A model generated the notes under the pieces. That model was given only the letters and a program-made list of their open reading frames with translations, did not search any database and was not told the origin of the DNA. Of a stretch of DNA of 64,000 nucleotides, positions 1 through 8,067 are shown piece after piece. Each line of letters opens with the position of its first letter. Positions within the stretch are counted from its first letter, which is position 1. Origin of the DNA: CAADGU01 sp035444285 (lineage in GTDB: Bacteria > Chloroflexota > Anaerolineae > Promineifilales > Promineifilaceae); the NCBI GenBank assembly GCA_035444285.1, contig DAOMOK010000010.1:1-64000 (forward strand), in the 5' to 3' direction. The position numbers were made by a program, and so were the translations under genes.

Positions 1-92
1 CGTGGCGGGTGGCGTGGCGGTTGGCGTGGCGGTTGGCGTGGCGGTTGGCGTGGTGGTTGGCGTGGCGGTTGGCGTGGCGGGTGGCGTGGCGT
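1..92. repeat. 12-bp minisatellite (GGCGTGGCGGTT)
   Basis: About seven and a half tandem copies of the 12-mer GGCGTGGCGGTT fill the left end. Three units carry single-base variants (a GGGT ending or a TGGTGG core). Read in the frame of the downstream ATPase they give a Gly-Val-Ala-Val array. The repeat runs off the window, so its true length is unknown. It may lie inside the gene, or just before it with the real start further in. Confidence 0.85.
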
Positions 93-2125
93 TTATTCCC
101 CTATTCCTCTTGTGTTATTTTCGACTTCCCCTTTTCATGCTTTACTGGCCCTGGAACACGCTTCTCTACTGGTTGGCCCGTAACCGGCTGGTTTCCTGGC
201 GGCAGCTTTACCGGCGCTGCCCGCAAAATGGGGATGAACTCATCTGGTTGCGCCTCAGCTTCCTGGATGGCCTGTTGGTGCTGCTCACCCAGGCCGACCG
301 CGCCGCCGGGCTGGCCGCCATAGACGCCGTAGCCGCCTCCTTCCGCCAGGGCTGGGCCGCCGCCCGCGCCACCGAACGGCTGCTGCTCAATGAGATAGCC
401 CAACCGCAAACCGTGCCCCAGTTGGCCGCCCTCAAACAGCAAGTCGCCTGGCTGCCGCCCGCCGGGCCACAGGCCTACCGCGAGGCGCTGGATCGCTTTT
501 GCCATTCCCTGATGGCCGCCCAAACCGCCAGCAGCAACCTGAACCGCCTGACCAACCTCAACCGCGCCCAACAAACCCTGCGCGCCATGCAAACGACGCT
601 AGAAACCGGGAGCAAGAAACAGCCTAAAAAATCTACCGACAGGTTTGTGGATCAGGCACGTTTGCAGCTTCTCATGGATGAACAGTTCACATTAGATGAA
701 ATCTATCAACTCTGTTTTGAGTTGGATATTGACTACCAAACATTACCCGGCACAACTAAGAAGGATTTGATTCGAGAGTTAATTTTATATCAGGAGCGGC
801 GTGATCGGCTGCCCCGATTACTGAATTTAGTAGGGCAACAACGCCCACTGGCTTTTCAGGAAACCGAACTACAACAAAAGATCACAGATGAACCGTTCTA
901 CCTGGCGGCGGAGTTTCGCCGGGAATTACTGCGCTGGAGCTACATCCTGGATGAAGAAATCAACCGCCTGACCCAGGTAGAAGCCGCTTCGCCGGACATT
1001 CCCAACCCCTACAACCCCGGCCTGCCTCTCAAACCGGATGGCGGCAGCGTCGTTTTCCAGGGTCGCCAGGACATCTTCACCGAAATTGAAAAAAGCTTGC
1101 TGGCGCTGAACCAGCCGCCTACCCTGCTGCTGCATGGGCCACGCCGCAGCGGTAAAACGTCACTGCTGTATCACCTGCCACACCGCCTGCCAGAAACCGT
1201 CGTCCCTGTTTTTGTCAATTTGCAGGAAGCCGCCGGCACGGTGCAAAGTCCCGCCGGTTTTGTCACTGCTCTGGTCGAAGCGATCCGCGATCAGGCAGCC
1301 ACACAGCGGGGGCTGACCCTGCCCCGCTTCAGCCCCCGCGACTTTGAAGCCGAACCATACCTCTCCTTCGCCAACTGGCTGACGCAGGCAGAACGGCCGC
1401 TCCAGGCTTACACCCTCTTCATCACCTTTGATGAATTTGAATGGGTGGAAAAGGCGATTGCTGACGGCCGGTTAGATGAAAATGTACTCAGCTTTTTCCG
1501 CAACCTGATTCAGCGCGGCGGCGGGCTGCGTCTGGCCTTGCTTTTTGCCGGGGTGCATTTGCTGGATGAAATGCAGCACAATTGGGCCTCCTACTTCATC
1601 AACGTCAAAACCGTACACGTCGGCAACCTGCCCGAAGCCGACGCCCGCACTCTCATCCTCAACCCCATCGAAGATTTCCCACTTGACTATGAACCAGAAG
1701 CGTTGGCCCTGTTCCTGGCCCAGACACGCTGCCAGCCCTACCTGATTCAGTTGGTCGCCTTTGATCTGGTCAACTACCTGAACAGCGCCGAACGGCGGGC
1801 GCAGGGCGATTGGCGCACCGTCACATTGGCCGACGTGCAAACCGGCTTTCAGAAAGGGCTGCACTCCGGGTACAATTACTTCGCGGACCGGTGGCAAATC
1901 TGCCGCCCGGACGAAAAATTGATTCTGGCCGACCTGGCCGCCGGGCAGGAGTTACCGCCGGAGCTAGATGAAGGGGCGCGGCTGCTGGCATTGCGGCGGC
2001 TTACCCGGCGCGAACTGGTGGAAGGGATAGACGGCCGTTATCAGATTCAAATACCATTGGTGGCGCGCTGGATACAAGAGGAAAAACTACCCGCTCTGGT
2101 CCGCGCTGAAATTCGACAATCTTGA
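2..2125 (+). CDS. EAD-like / AAA (NACHT-like) P-loop ATPase, 5' partial
   Basis: P-loop ATPase of the STAND/AAA kind joined to a small effector-associated-type domain. Residues about 30-50 are strongly hydrophobic and may be a membrane anchor. Residues about 217-285 hold a helical module with the pattern F-x-L-x-E-x5-CFELxIDY, then LPG, K, REL, and a closing RP. It resembles the EAD7 family of Chloroflexi and cyanobacterial conflict proteins. Walker A is GPRRSGKT near residue 378 and Walker B is FITFDEFE near residue 475. The C-terminal part looks like a winged-helix region. The GTG at position 2 opens the frame only because the window begins there. An internal ATG at 137 is in frame but has no ribosome site. 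Inferred role: a sensor/switch ATPase in a conflict system that recruits an effector through the EAD-like module. Confidence 0.8.
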   Translation: MAGGVAVGVAVGVAVGVVVGVAVGVAGGVAFIPLFLLCYFRLPLFMLYWPWNTLLYWLARNRLVSWRQLYRRCPQNGDELIWLRLSFLDGLLVLLTQADRAAGLAAIDAVAASFRQGWAAARATERLLLNEIAQPQTVPQLAALKQQVAWLPPAGPQAYREALDRFCHSLMAAQTASSNLNRLTNLNRAQQTLRAMQTTLETGSKKQPKKSTDRFVDQARLQLLMDEQFTLDEIYQLCFELDIDYQTLPGTTKKDLIRELILYQERRDRLPRLLNLVGQQRPLAFQETELQQKITDEPFYLAAEFRRELLRWSYILDEEINRLTQVEAASPDIPNPYNPGLPLKPDGGSVVFQGRQDIFTEIEKSLLALNQPPTLLLHGPRRSGKTSLLYHLPHRLPETVVPVFVNLQEAAGTVQSPAGFVTALVEAIRDQAATQRGLTLPRFSPRDFEAEPYLSFANWLTQAERPLQAYTLFITFDEFEWVEKAIADGRLDENVLSFFRNLIQRGGGLRLALLFAGVHLLDEMQHNWASYFINVKTVHVGNLPEADARTLILNPIEDFPLDYEPEALALFLAQTRCQPYLIQLVAFDLVNYLNSAERRAQGDWRTVTLADVQTGFQKGLHSGYNYFADRWQICRPDEKLILADLAAGQELPPELDEGARLLALRRLTRRELVEGIDGRYQIQIPLVARWIQEEKLPALVRAEIRQS

Positions 2126-2132
2126 GGTTTGT

Positions 2133-2510
2133 ATGGATAGACTTTTTTTTATGATGGGTTCGGTGTTGATGTTTTTAGGCGTGGCGGCAGGCGCGTTTGG
2201 GGCGCATGGGCTGGCGGCTTATTTCCAGCAGCACCCCACGCTCAAAGGCACGTATGACACGGCCGTGCAATACCACACCCTGCACGCCCTGGCCCTCTTT
2301 GTGGCCGCCTGGGCCGCCAACAGATGGGGCGGCAGCCTGCCCACCTGGGGCGGCTACCTCTTTCTATTGGGCATCCTGCTTTTCTCCGGCAGTCTCTATC
2401 TGCTCGTCGCCACCCGCCTGCGCTGGTTGGGCGCGATTACGCCACTAGGCGGCGTCGCCTTCCTGGCCGGTTGGCTCTGCCTCTTCCTGGCTGCCTACCG
2501 CAGCCAATAA
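2133..2510 (+). CDS. DUF423 family membrane protein
   Basis: Small protein of 125 residues with four hydrophobic segments. The typical DUF423 opening is present (GxxxMFLGVAAGAFGAHGL), as are a conserved YHTLHALALF stretch in the second segment and the SGSLYLL motif in the third. The length is normal for the family (YwdK/YgdD-like). The function is unknown; it sits in the inner membrane. A GAGG ribosome site overlaps the end of the upstream ATPase gene, so the two may be translated together. It is followed by a hairpin (2512-2559). Confidence 0.88.
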   Translation: MDRLFFMMGSVLMFLGVAAGAFGAHGLAAYFQQHPTLKGTYDTAVQYHTLHALALFVAAWAANRWGGSLPTWGGYLFLLGILLFSGSLYLLVATRLRWLGAITPLGGVAFLAGWLCLFLAAYRSQ

Positions 2511-2511
2511 C

Positions 2512-2559
2512 AGACATCCGATTTCGGCAACCAAAGGTTGCTAGAGAAATCGGATGTCT
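2512..2559. repeat. Intergenic hairpin, 'GACATCCGATTTC' family
   Basis: Inverted repeat with arms AGACATCCGATTTC and GAAATCGGATGTCT. A second nested stem, GGCAACC against GGTTGC, lies inside. It separates the DUF423 gene from the acetyltransferase gene. A diverged second copy lies at 59145-59177. It may work as a terminator in either direction; no long T run follows it. Confidence 0.8.
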
Positions 2560-2570
2560 TCACTTCCCAC

Positions 2571-3584
2571 ATGACTTCCACTACCCGTCCGGCCTTATGG
2601 GATGATCTGCAAGCGATTGTTGCCTTGCGTAACGAGGCGTCCGTGGCATCGCGTGGTACGCCGATCACGGCCGACCACTGGCAGCAGCGTTTCTGGCTGG
2701 AAAGTAACGTCAATCTGGCAACGGATAGCCGGGTGGTGGAAACGGCCGACGGCCGTCTCATCGGCTATGTGGAGCTTTCTGCCGAACACCCTTTTGTGGT
2801 TCATGAGATGTTTGGCGCAGTGCATCCGGCCTTTCGCGGGCAGGGCATTGGCTCGCAACTGGTGGCCTGGGCGGAACAACGCACCCGGCAAGACACAGCC
2901 AAAGCGCCGCCCGATGCTCGCGTGCTGATGCACTGCCCCCTGTTTGATCGTGATCGGGCGGGGCAAAAGTTGCTGCAAGATCATGGTTTCACGGCCGTGC
3001 GCGAATTTGTGCATTTACAGATGCAACTGACCGGCCCGCCGCCCACACCTGAGTTGCCGGAAGGGGTTGTGATACGGCCGTTGCAGCCCACCGATTGGTC
3101 CCAAGTTGGCCCCGCCCTAGAAGAAGCCTTCGCCGACCATTGGGGCGTCTTGCAATACGAAATGGAGGAGCCAGACGAGGATGACACCGCTCGGCCTCAA
3201 AGAGACCCCACCATCTTCCGACCCGACTATTTTAATTCCCCCGGCCTCTGTTTTGTGGCCTGGGCGGGTGATGAAGTGGCCGGTTCCTGCCTGTGCAACG
3301 AAAAATCGGTGGAGAATCCTCAAGCCGGTTATCTGGGCAGCCTCAGCATCCGTCGCCCCTGGCGGCGGCAGGGGCTAGGGCTGGCGCTCACCCACACCGC
3401 GCTGGCCGAATTTTACCGGCGCGGCATCCACCACATCCTCACCGATACCGATGGTGACAGCTTCACCCGCGCCTACCGGCTTTATCAGAAGGCCGGTATG
3501 CACATTTACCGGCGCGAAATTGTGTATGAAAAAGAATTGCGTCCGGGCACAGAATGGCTCAGACGCAATCCTGTGGAGGTTTGA
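2571..3584 (+). CDS. Tandem GNAT N-acetyltransferase
   Basis: Protein of 337 residues made of two GNAT folds in series, an arrangement seen in mycothiol synthase-like enzymes. The first acetyl-CoA loop is HPAFRGQGIGSQL (residues about 95-107); the second is RRPWRRQGLGLAL (about 260-272). Both keep the R/Q-x-x-G-x-G/A signature. The substrate is not predictable. I chose ATG 2571; a TTG in frame at 2538 lies inside the upstream hairpin and would add 11 residues encoded by the repeat. The stop codon overlaps the rhodanese start by one base (TGATG), so the two genes are probably translationally coupled. Confidence 0.82.
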   Translation: MTSTTRPALWDDLQAIVALRNEASVASRGTPITADHWQQRFWLESNVNLATDSRVVETADGRLIGYVELSAEHPFVVHEMFGAVHPAFRGQGIGSQLVAWAEQRTRQDTAKAPPDARVLMHCPLFDRDRAGQKLLQDHGFTAVREFVHLQMQLTGPPPTPELPEGVVIRPLQPTDWSQVGPALEEAFADHWGVLQYEMEEPDEDDTARPQRDPTIFRPDYFNSPGLCFVAWAGDEVAGSCLCNEKSVENPQAGYLGSLSIRRPWRRQGLGLALTHTALAEFYRRGIHHILTDTDGDSFTRAYRLYQKAGMHIYRREIVYEKELRPGTEWLRRNPVEV

Positions 3585-3940
3585 TGAATCCCTTTGGAGT
3601 TCCCGGCATTACCCCCCAAGAGTTGGCGCAAAAACGGGCCAGCGATGACTCTTTCATTTTACTGGACGTGCGCGAACCGTATGAACTGGCGTATGCTCAT
3701 CTGGGCGAGGGCGTCACCCTGCTCCCCCTCAGCGATTTAGCCCGCCGCCAACTTGAGGCGCTGCCGTCGGAAATTGCCGATAACAAAGAGGCCGACATTG
3801 TGGTACTCTGCCACCACGGCAACCGCAGCGCCCAGGTAACGGCCTGGCTGCACCACAACGGCTGGGCTAACGCCGTCAACGCCGACGGCGGCATTGAAGC
3901 TTATGCGGTTGAGGTTGATCCCTCGGTGGGCCGTTATTGA
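3584..3940 (+). CDS. Rhodanese-like sulfurtransferase
   Basis: Single-domain rhodanese of 118 residues. It shows FILLDVREPYEL near residue 25 and the active-site loop CHHGNRS with catalytic Cys76. The loop length fits the sulfurtransferase class rather than the phosphatase-like class. A TGGAGGT ribosome site at 3573 precedes ATG 3584. Upstream in-frame codons exist but lie inside the GNAT gene. It probably moves sulfane sulfur in the cytoplasm; the acceptor is unknown. Confidence 0.9.
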   Translation: MNPFGVPGITPQELAQKRASDDSFILLDVREPYELAYAHLGEGVTLLPLSDLARRQLEALPSEIADNKEADIVVLCHHGNRSAQVTAWLHHNGWANAVNADGGIEAYAVEVDPSVGRY

Positions 3941-3952
3941 GAGGATAAGAGG

Positions 3953-4032
3953 AGTGAGCGGTGAGCAGTGAGCGGTAAGCAGTGAGCAGTAAGACGATCC
4001 ACTGCTCACCGCTTACTGCTTATTGCTTACTA
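3953..4032. repeat. Intergenic hairpin of GTGAGCAGT-type heptamer ladder
   Basis: Several degenerate units of the type GTGAGCGGT / GTAAGCAGT are followed by their reverse complement (CACTGCTCACCGCTTACTGC), giving a long imperfect stem. It fills the gap between the rhodanese and HMG-CoA lyase genes. The same word family recurs at 22549-22605 and 50041-50107. Confidence 0.8.
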
Positions 4033-4042
4033 CCAAATCGCT

Positions 4043-4969
4043 ATGCCCGACTACATCAAAGTGTACGAAGTAGGCCCCCGCGATGGGCTGCAAAATGAGG
4101 CCACACCCGTCAGCACGGCGCAGAAGAACCGGCTGGTAGATGGGCTGATTGATGCTGGCTTGCAGCACATCGAGTTGACCAGCTTCGTCCACCCTAAAGC
4201 AGTACCACAAATGGCCGATGCGGATGAGGTCACGGCCGTGAACCGCCAAAAATACCCCCACATCAACTTTGTTGGCCTCGTCTTCAACCAACGCGGGTAT
4301 GATCGGGCGCTGGCGGCGGGCTGCCGGGCTATCGCCTGCGGCGTCAGCGTCAGCGAAACATTCAGCCAGAAAAACACGCGCATGTCCTCCCAGGAGGCCC
4401 AGGCCATCAGCCGCAGCCTGGTAGAACAGGCCAAACGGGATGGCCTCTGGACACGCGCCTACGTGATGACCGCCTGGGTCTGCCCCTTTGAAGGGCCAAC
4501 GCCACCCCACAAGACAGTCGCTGTAGCCGAAGCATTATGGGCGCTGGGTGTGGATGAACTGGCCATTGCCGACACCATCGGTTTTGCCAATCCAATAGAT
4601 GTGGGCCGCCTGATGGAAAATTTGGGCCGCCGCCTGGACATGAACCGGCTGGCGGTGCATTTGCACGACACCCAGGCGATGGGTTTAGCTAATGCTACCA
4701 CCGCTTTGCAGGCCGGGGTGCGTATTTTTGACAGCAGTATTGGTGGGCTGGGCGGCTGCCCCTTTGCCCCCGGCGCGGCAGGCAATCTGGCAACCGAAGA
4801 CCTGGTATTCCTGGCTTACAAAATGGGCATTGGCACGGGCGTGGACTTTCAGCGGTTATGGGATGTGGTGCATGAATTAGAAACGTTTATCGGCCGTCCC
4901 GTCGGCGGCCGTATCCGCGCCTGGTGGGAGAGCACTTATCATACGGAGCCGGCGGTGGAGTTCAGGTAG
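4043..4969 (+). CDS. mvaB: Hydroxymethylglutaryl-CoA lyase
   Basis: Splits 3-hydroxy-3-methylglutaryl-CoA into acetoacetate and acetyl-CoA, the last step of leucine breakdown. The protein has 308 residues, normal length, with a TIM-barrel HMGL-like domain throughout. Visible residues: the GPRDGLQNE start motif with catalytic Arg13-Asp14, metal ligands His206 and His208 in HLHDT, and the signature GLGGCPFAPGAAGN with catalytic Cys239. No clear ribosome site precedes the ATG. The methylcrotonyl-type carboxylase subunits and an acyl-CoA dehydrogenase lie 15-25 kb away on the other strand, which supports the leucine route. Confidence 0.93.
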   Translation: MPDYIKVYEVGPRDGLQNEATPVSTAQKNRLVDGLIDAGLQHIELTSFVHPKAVPQMADADEVTAVNRQKYPHINFVGLVFNQRGYDRALAAGCRAIACGVSVSETFSQKNTRMSSQEAQAISRSLVEQAKRDGLWTRAYVMTAWVCPFEGPTPPHKTVAVAEALWALGVDELAIADTIGFANPIDVGRLMENLGRRLDMNRLAVHLHDTQAMGLANATTALQAGVRIFDSSIGGLGGCPFAPGAAGNLATEDLVFLAYKMGIGTGVDFQRLWDVVHELETFIGRPVGGRIRAWWESTYHTEPAVEFR

Positions 4970-5014
4970 AGATTATGAGATCGGGATATTGAGCGATAGG
5001 CAATCTCTGCTAAT

Positions 5015-5129
5015 GTTTTTCGCCATGACTACAGCGGATAAAGAATTGAACGGATTCTCCTCTAGAAATTTATCCGCTTATTCCTTCATCCGTTGTAGTC
5101 TTAAAGGAATAGCGAAAACTTCGTGACAC
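5015..5129. repeat. 115-bp MITE-like palindromic element, copy 1
   Basis: Starts GTTTTTCGCCATGACTACA and ends with the near complement of that end followed by TTCGTGACAC. Inside, GCGGATAAA pairs with TTTATCCGC and AACGGAT with ATCCGTT, so the whole unit can fold as a branched cruciform. About 90 percent identical to the copy at 43913-44036 over 115 positions (11 mismatches by eye), without gaps. No transposase is nearby. Confidence 0.85.
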
Positions 5130-5131
5130 TA

Positions 5132-6301
5132 TCAATCTCCTAATCTCCCAATTTCCTGAAAAATCTCCCCAAACCACTCAATTTCCGCCATCGTGTTATA
5201 GCAGTGGAAGGAAAGCCGCAGGTACGCATTGCCTTCTTTGTCCAGGTGTTTGACGAGGGCGACATGCTGGCGGGCTAAGGCAGCCACCAATGCATCCGCT
5301 TCTTCGCTGCTCATGTCTACGGCAAAAGTGACGATGGGGCCATGCGCCGGTTGCGGGGAGATGACGCGGTAGCCCAGGTGGGTGAGCACGGCCGTAGCCC
5401 TGTCCGACAGCGCCCGTGTATGGGCATCAATCTCCTGCACGCCCAATTCCCGAATCAGCCCCAGGCTTTCCACCATGGCGATGATGCCCGGTATGTTCGG
5501 CGTACCACTCATAAAACGTTGGGCGGCGGGGGCCGGCGTCGTGTCATACTTCAACCAGTGCAAATAATCAACGGTGGCATTACTGCCAATCGAGCGCGGC
5601 TGCATTTGTTCGGCCACTTCCCGGCGCACATAGAGAAATCCCTCACCGGGCAGCGACAGCAACGATTTTTGGCCGCCGCAGGCTAACACATCAATGTGCA
5701 TGGTCTGCACGTCAATCAGCATATGGCCGATAGCTTGAATGGCGTCCACCACAAAGAGGATGCCGCGCTCCTGGCAAAAACGGCCGACGGCCGTTAAATC
5801 GGTGCGATGTCCCGTGAAAAACTGGATGGCGCTGGCCGCAATCACCCGCGTTCGTTCGTCTACATATGGTTGCAGCGCCGCCAGCGTGAGACCGCCATCC
5901 ATAGCCGGAACCAGCCGCGACTCCACCCCCGCCCGCCCTAGACTCAGCCAGGGATACACATTCGCCGGAAATTCCACGTCACAAAACAACACGTTGTCAC
6001 CCGGCTGCCAGGCTATGGCCTGCGCTACCGCGTTCAGCCCGGCCGATGTGGTCGTCATGGGCACAATTTCCCAGGGGGATGCCGCGTTAAGGTAAGCGGC
6101 CATTTCCTGGCGCAACCGCTCGGCATAAACCAGCCCATGCTGCATCCAAAACCGGGCCGGCTGCCGGGCAAACTCGTCAATGGCCCACTTCACTTTGGCC
6201 TGGGTGCGGGCAGGTAATGGCGAAATACCGGCATGATTAAAGTAGAGCGTTTCACTGCTGCCGGGAAATTCATCTGCGCGTAATTGTTCTACGTTGTACA
6301 T
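5132..6301 (-). CDS. Class V PLP-dependent aminotransferase
   Basis: Fold-type I PLP enzyme of 389 residues, similar to the isopenicillin-N epimerase / cysteine desulfurase group. The PLP-binding lysine is Lys212 in GGQKSLLS, preceded by the PLP-ring aspartate in VVDAIQA (Asp186). The N-terminal YFNHAGISPLP replaces the usual YLDNAA. No conserved reactive-cysteine loop typical of NifS/SufS is evident, so an epimerase, lyase or selenocysteine-lyase-like role is as likely as desulfuration. It stands alone and is divergent from aat, with 112 bases between the two start codons. The substrate is unknown. Confidence 0.85.
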   Translation of the reverse strand: MYNVEQLRADEFPGSSETLYFNHAGISPLPARTQAKVKWAIDEFARQPARFWMQHGLVYAERLRQEMAAYLNAASPWEIVPMTTTSAGLNAVAQAIAWQPGDNVLFCDVEFPANVYPWLSLGRAGVESRLVPAMDGGLTLAALQPYVDERTRVIAASAIQFFTGHRTDLTAVGRFCQERGILFVVDAIQAIGHMLIDVQTMHIDVLACGGQKSLLSLPGEGFLYVRREVAEQMQPRSIGSNATVDYLHWLKYDTTPAPAAQRFMSGTPNIPGIIAMVESLGLIRELGVQEIDAHTRALSDRATAVLTHLGYRVISPQPAHGPIVTFAVDMSSEEADALVAALARQHVALVKHLDKEGNAYLRLSFHCYNTMAEIEWFGEIFQEIGRLGD

Positions 6302-6340
6302 CTATCACTACCACCTTATATAATTGGGTAATTGGTGCGG

Positions 6341-6376
6341 TAGACCTGACAGGTTTCAGAAAACCTGTCAGGTCTA
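6341..6376. repeat. Perfect 16-bp-stem hairpin, 'TAGACCTGACAGGTTT' family
   Basis: Arms TAGACCTGACAGGTTT and AAACCTGTCAGGTCTA with a four-base loop CAGA. It lies upstream of aat. The identical element in reverse orientation (loop TCTG) is at 13501-13536, and a diverged copy is at 15261-15297. Confidence 0.9.
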
Positions 6377-6413
6377 TTGTCCGCATTCTACCACTCACCA
6401 GGAATTATTGCCG

Positions 6414-6995
6414 ATGGTTTTGACGCCCCAATTGCTTTTATCCGCTTACTGTGAAGGGATATTCCCCATGGCGCATGAAGACGGCCGTATCTATTGGTAT
6501 GATCCCGACCCACGCGCCATCATCCCCCTGGATGGTTTTCACGTGCCCCACCGCCTGGCACGCATCGTGCGGGCAGGCGAGTTTGAGGTGCGGGTGGATA
6601 CGGCGTTCACGGCCGTGATGCGAGCCTGCGCCGCGCCGGCGCACGGCCGTGAAAACACCTGGATCAGCCGCGAATTCATCAGAGTTTACACCGAACTGCA
6701 TCGCGCCGGTTTCGCCCACAGCGTGGAATGTTGGCAGCACGGCCGTCTGGTAGGCGGACTCTATGGCGTCTCCGTGCAAGGCTTGTTTGCCGGGGAAAGC
6801 ATGTTTAGCCTGGCCGCCAACGCCAGCAAAGTGGCCCTGGTGCATCTGGTAGAACGGCTGCGGCACGGCCGTTTTCAACTACTAGACACCCAATTCATGA
6901 CGGATCATTTGCGCCAATTTGGTACAATCGAGATTAGCGCCGCCGAATACAAACACCGGTTGGCGCAGGCATTGTTAGTAACAGCAGAATTTTAG
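6414..6995 (+). CDS. aat: Leucyl/phenylalanyl-tRNA--protein transferase
   Basis: Moves Leu or Phe from aminoacyl-tRNA to proteins with N-terminal Arg or Lys, marking them for ClpAP-type degradation (bacterial N-degron pathway). It has 193 residues when started at ATG 6414, with CAGGA upstream. The longer frame from 6324 would read through the hairpin and is rejected. Family hallmarks: AYCEGIFPMA, then IYWYDPDPRAIIPLD, a conserved TWI, the GGLYGV motif and GESMFS. Its stop codon sits in the left arm of the hairpin at 6994-7024. Confidence 0.93.
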   Translation: MVLTPQLLLSAYCEGIFPMAHEDGRIYWYDPDPRAIIPLDGFHVPHRLARIVRAGEFEVRVDTAFTAVMRACAAPAHGRENTWISREFIRVYTELHRAGFAHSVECWQHGRLVGGLYGVSVQGLFAGESMFSLAANASKVALVHLVERLRHGRFQLLDTQFMTDHLRQFGTIEISAAEYKHRLAQALLVTAEF

Positions 6996-7024
6996 TAGAG
7001 GCAGGTCTAAGACCTGCCTCTACT
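6994..7024. terminator. Hairpin after aat
   Basis: Perfect 15-bp inverted repeat AGTAGAGGCAGGTCT / AGACCTGCCTCTACT with a one-base spacer. The aat stop codon overlaps the left arm, and the prs ribosome site follows directly. It lacks a T run, so termination is a guess. Confidence 0.6.
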
Positions 7025-7037
7025 GGAGAAGAGGAAT

Positions 7038-8018
7038 ATGACCGATAAAATAGACCGGGCGGATGTGCGCATTTTCAGCGGCCGTTCCAACCGTCCGTTG
7101 GCGGAAAAGATTGCCAACCATCTGGAATTACCGCTGGCTGAGACCACATTTTCCCGCTTCAGCAACGACAATCTGTTTGTGCAGTTAGGCAGGAGTGTGC
7201 GCGGTCGGGTAGTGTACATTGTGCAGTCATTAACGCCGCCCGTCAGCGATCACCTGGTGGAATTACTCATGATGCTGGACATTGCCAAGAGCGCCGCCGC
7301 CCGCGAAATCCATGCCATCATCCCCTATTTTTCTTATGCCCGCTCCGACAAAAAAGATGCGCCGCGCATCTCCATCACCGCCCGGCTCATCGCCGACCTG
7401 CTGGCCACATCCGGCGCCACCCACATTATGACCATGACGCTACATTCACCACAGGTACACGGCTTTTTCAGTGTGCCGGCCGATCCGCTGACGGGGCGGA
7501 TGGAACTGGCGAACTATATTCGCCAACGCCAGCTAGACCCGGTACGTGATGTAGTTGTCGCGCCAGACATGGGGCGGGCCAAACCGGCGGCCCGCTTTGC
7601 CCGCGATCTGGGGCTGTCCATCGCCTCGGCCGATAAGGTGCGCATTTCCGATACCGAAGTGCGCATTGGTGGCTTGATCAGCCGCCAGGTCAGAGGGTTC
7701 AAACGAGCCATTGTCTATGATGATGAAATTGCCACAGGCGGTTCGGTGGTAGAATTAAGCCAGGTGTTGGTGGAAAGCGGCATTGAGGAGATTGTTTTAC
7801 TGTGTACGCATGGGCTGTTTTTGGGGCGGGCGGTGGAACGCATCGCTACCATTCCACAGATTGTGGAAGTGGTGACGACGGATACGGTGGAACGGCCGTC
7901 GGAACGCCAACCCGCCAATCTCACCGTCCTCTCCGTGGCCTCCGTCTTTGCCGAAGCCATGCGCCAAAATTACTGTCACCGCTCCATTGGGGAGCTGTTT
8001 GAAGGGATGGAAAGCTGA
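7038..8018 (+). CDS. prs: Ribose-phosphate pyrophosphokinase (divergent)
   Basis: Makes PRPP from ribose 5-phosphate and ATP, feeding purine, pyrimidine, His, Trp and NAD synthesis. It has 326 residues in two phosphoribosyltransferase-like halves. Recognisable blocks: FSGRSNRPLAEKIA, PYFSYARSDKK, HSPQVHGFF, APDMGRAKPA, DKVR, and the PRPP loop YDDEIATGGS. The PRPP loop differs from the usual DDMIDTGGT, and SFSNGE is replaced by RFSNDN, so this is a diverged member and could be a paralogue of the housekeeping enzyme. A GAGGAAT ribosome site precedes the ATG. Confidence 0.85.
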   Translation: MTDKIDRADVRIFSGRSNRPLAEKIANHLELPLAETTFSRFSNDNLFVQLGRSVRGRVVYIVQSLTPPVSDHLVELLMMLDIAKSAAAREIHAIIPYFSYARSDKKDAPRISITARLIADLLATSGATHIMTMTLHSPQVHGFFSVPADPLTGRMELANYIRQRQLDPVRDVVVAPDMGRAKPAARFARDLGLSIASADKVRISDTEVRIGGLISRQVRGFKRAIVYDDEIATGGSVVELSQVLVESGIEEIVLLCTHGLFLGRAVERIATIPQIVEVVTTDTVERPSERQPANLTVLSVASVFAEAMRQNYCHRSIGELFEGMES

Positions 8019-8051
8019 AAATTGACAATTGAAAATTGACAATTGTCAATG
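8018..8051. repeat. TTGACAATTG repeat hairpin
   Basis: Alternating GAAAATTGACAATTG units followed by the complement AATTGTCAAT. This AT-rich stem lies between prs and the hydrolase gene, and the AAGGAG ribosome site of the next gene follows it. Confidence 0.65.
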
Positions 8052-8067
8052 GAATAAGGAGTATTTT

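Noticed and set aside
3953..4032. Possible CRISPR array from the repeated GTGAGCAGT words
   Set aside because: Units are 7-10 bases, adjacent without spacers, and fold back on their own complement. No cas genes are present.
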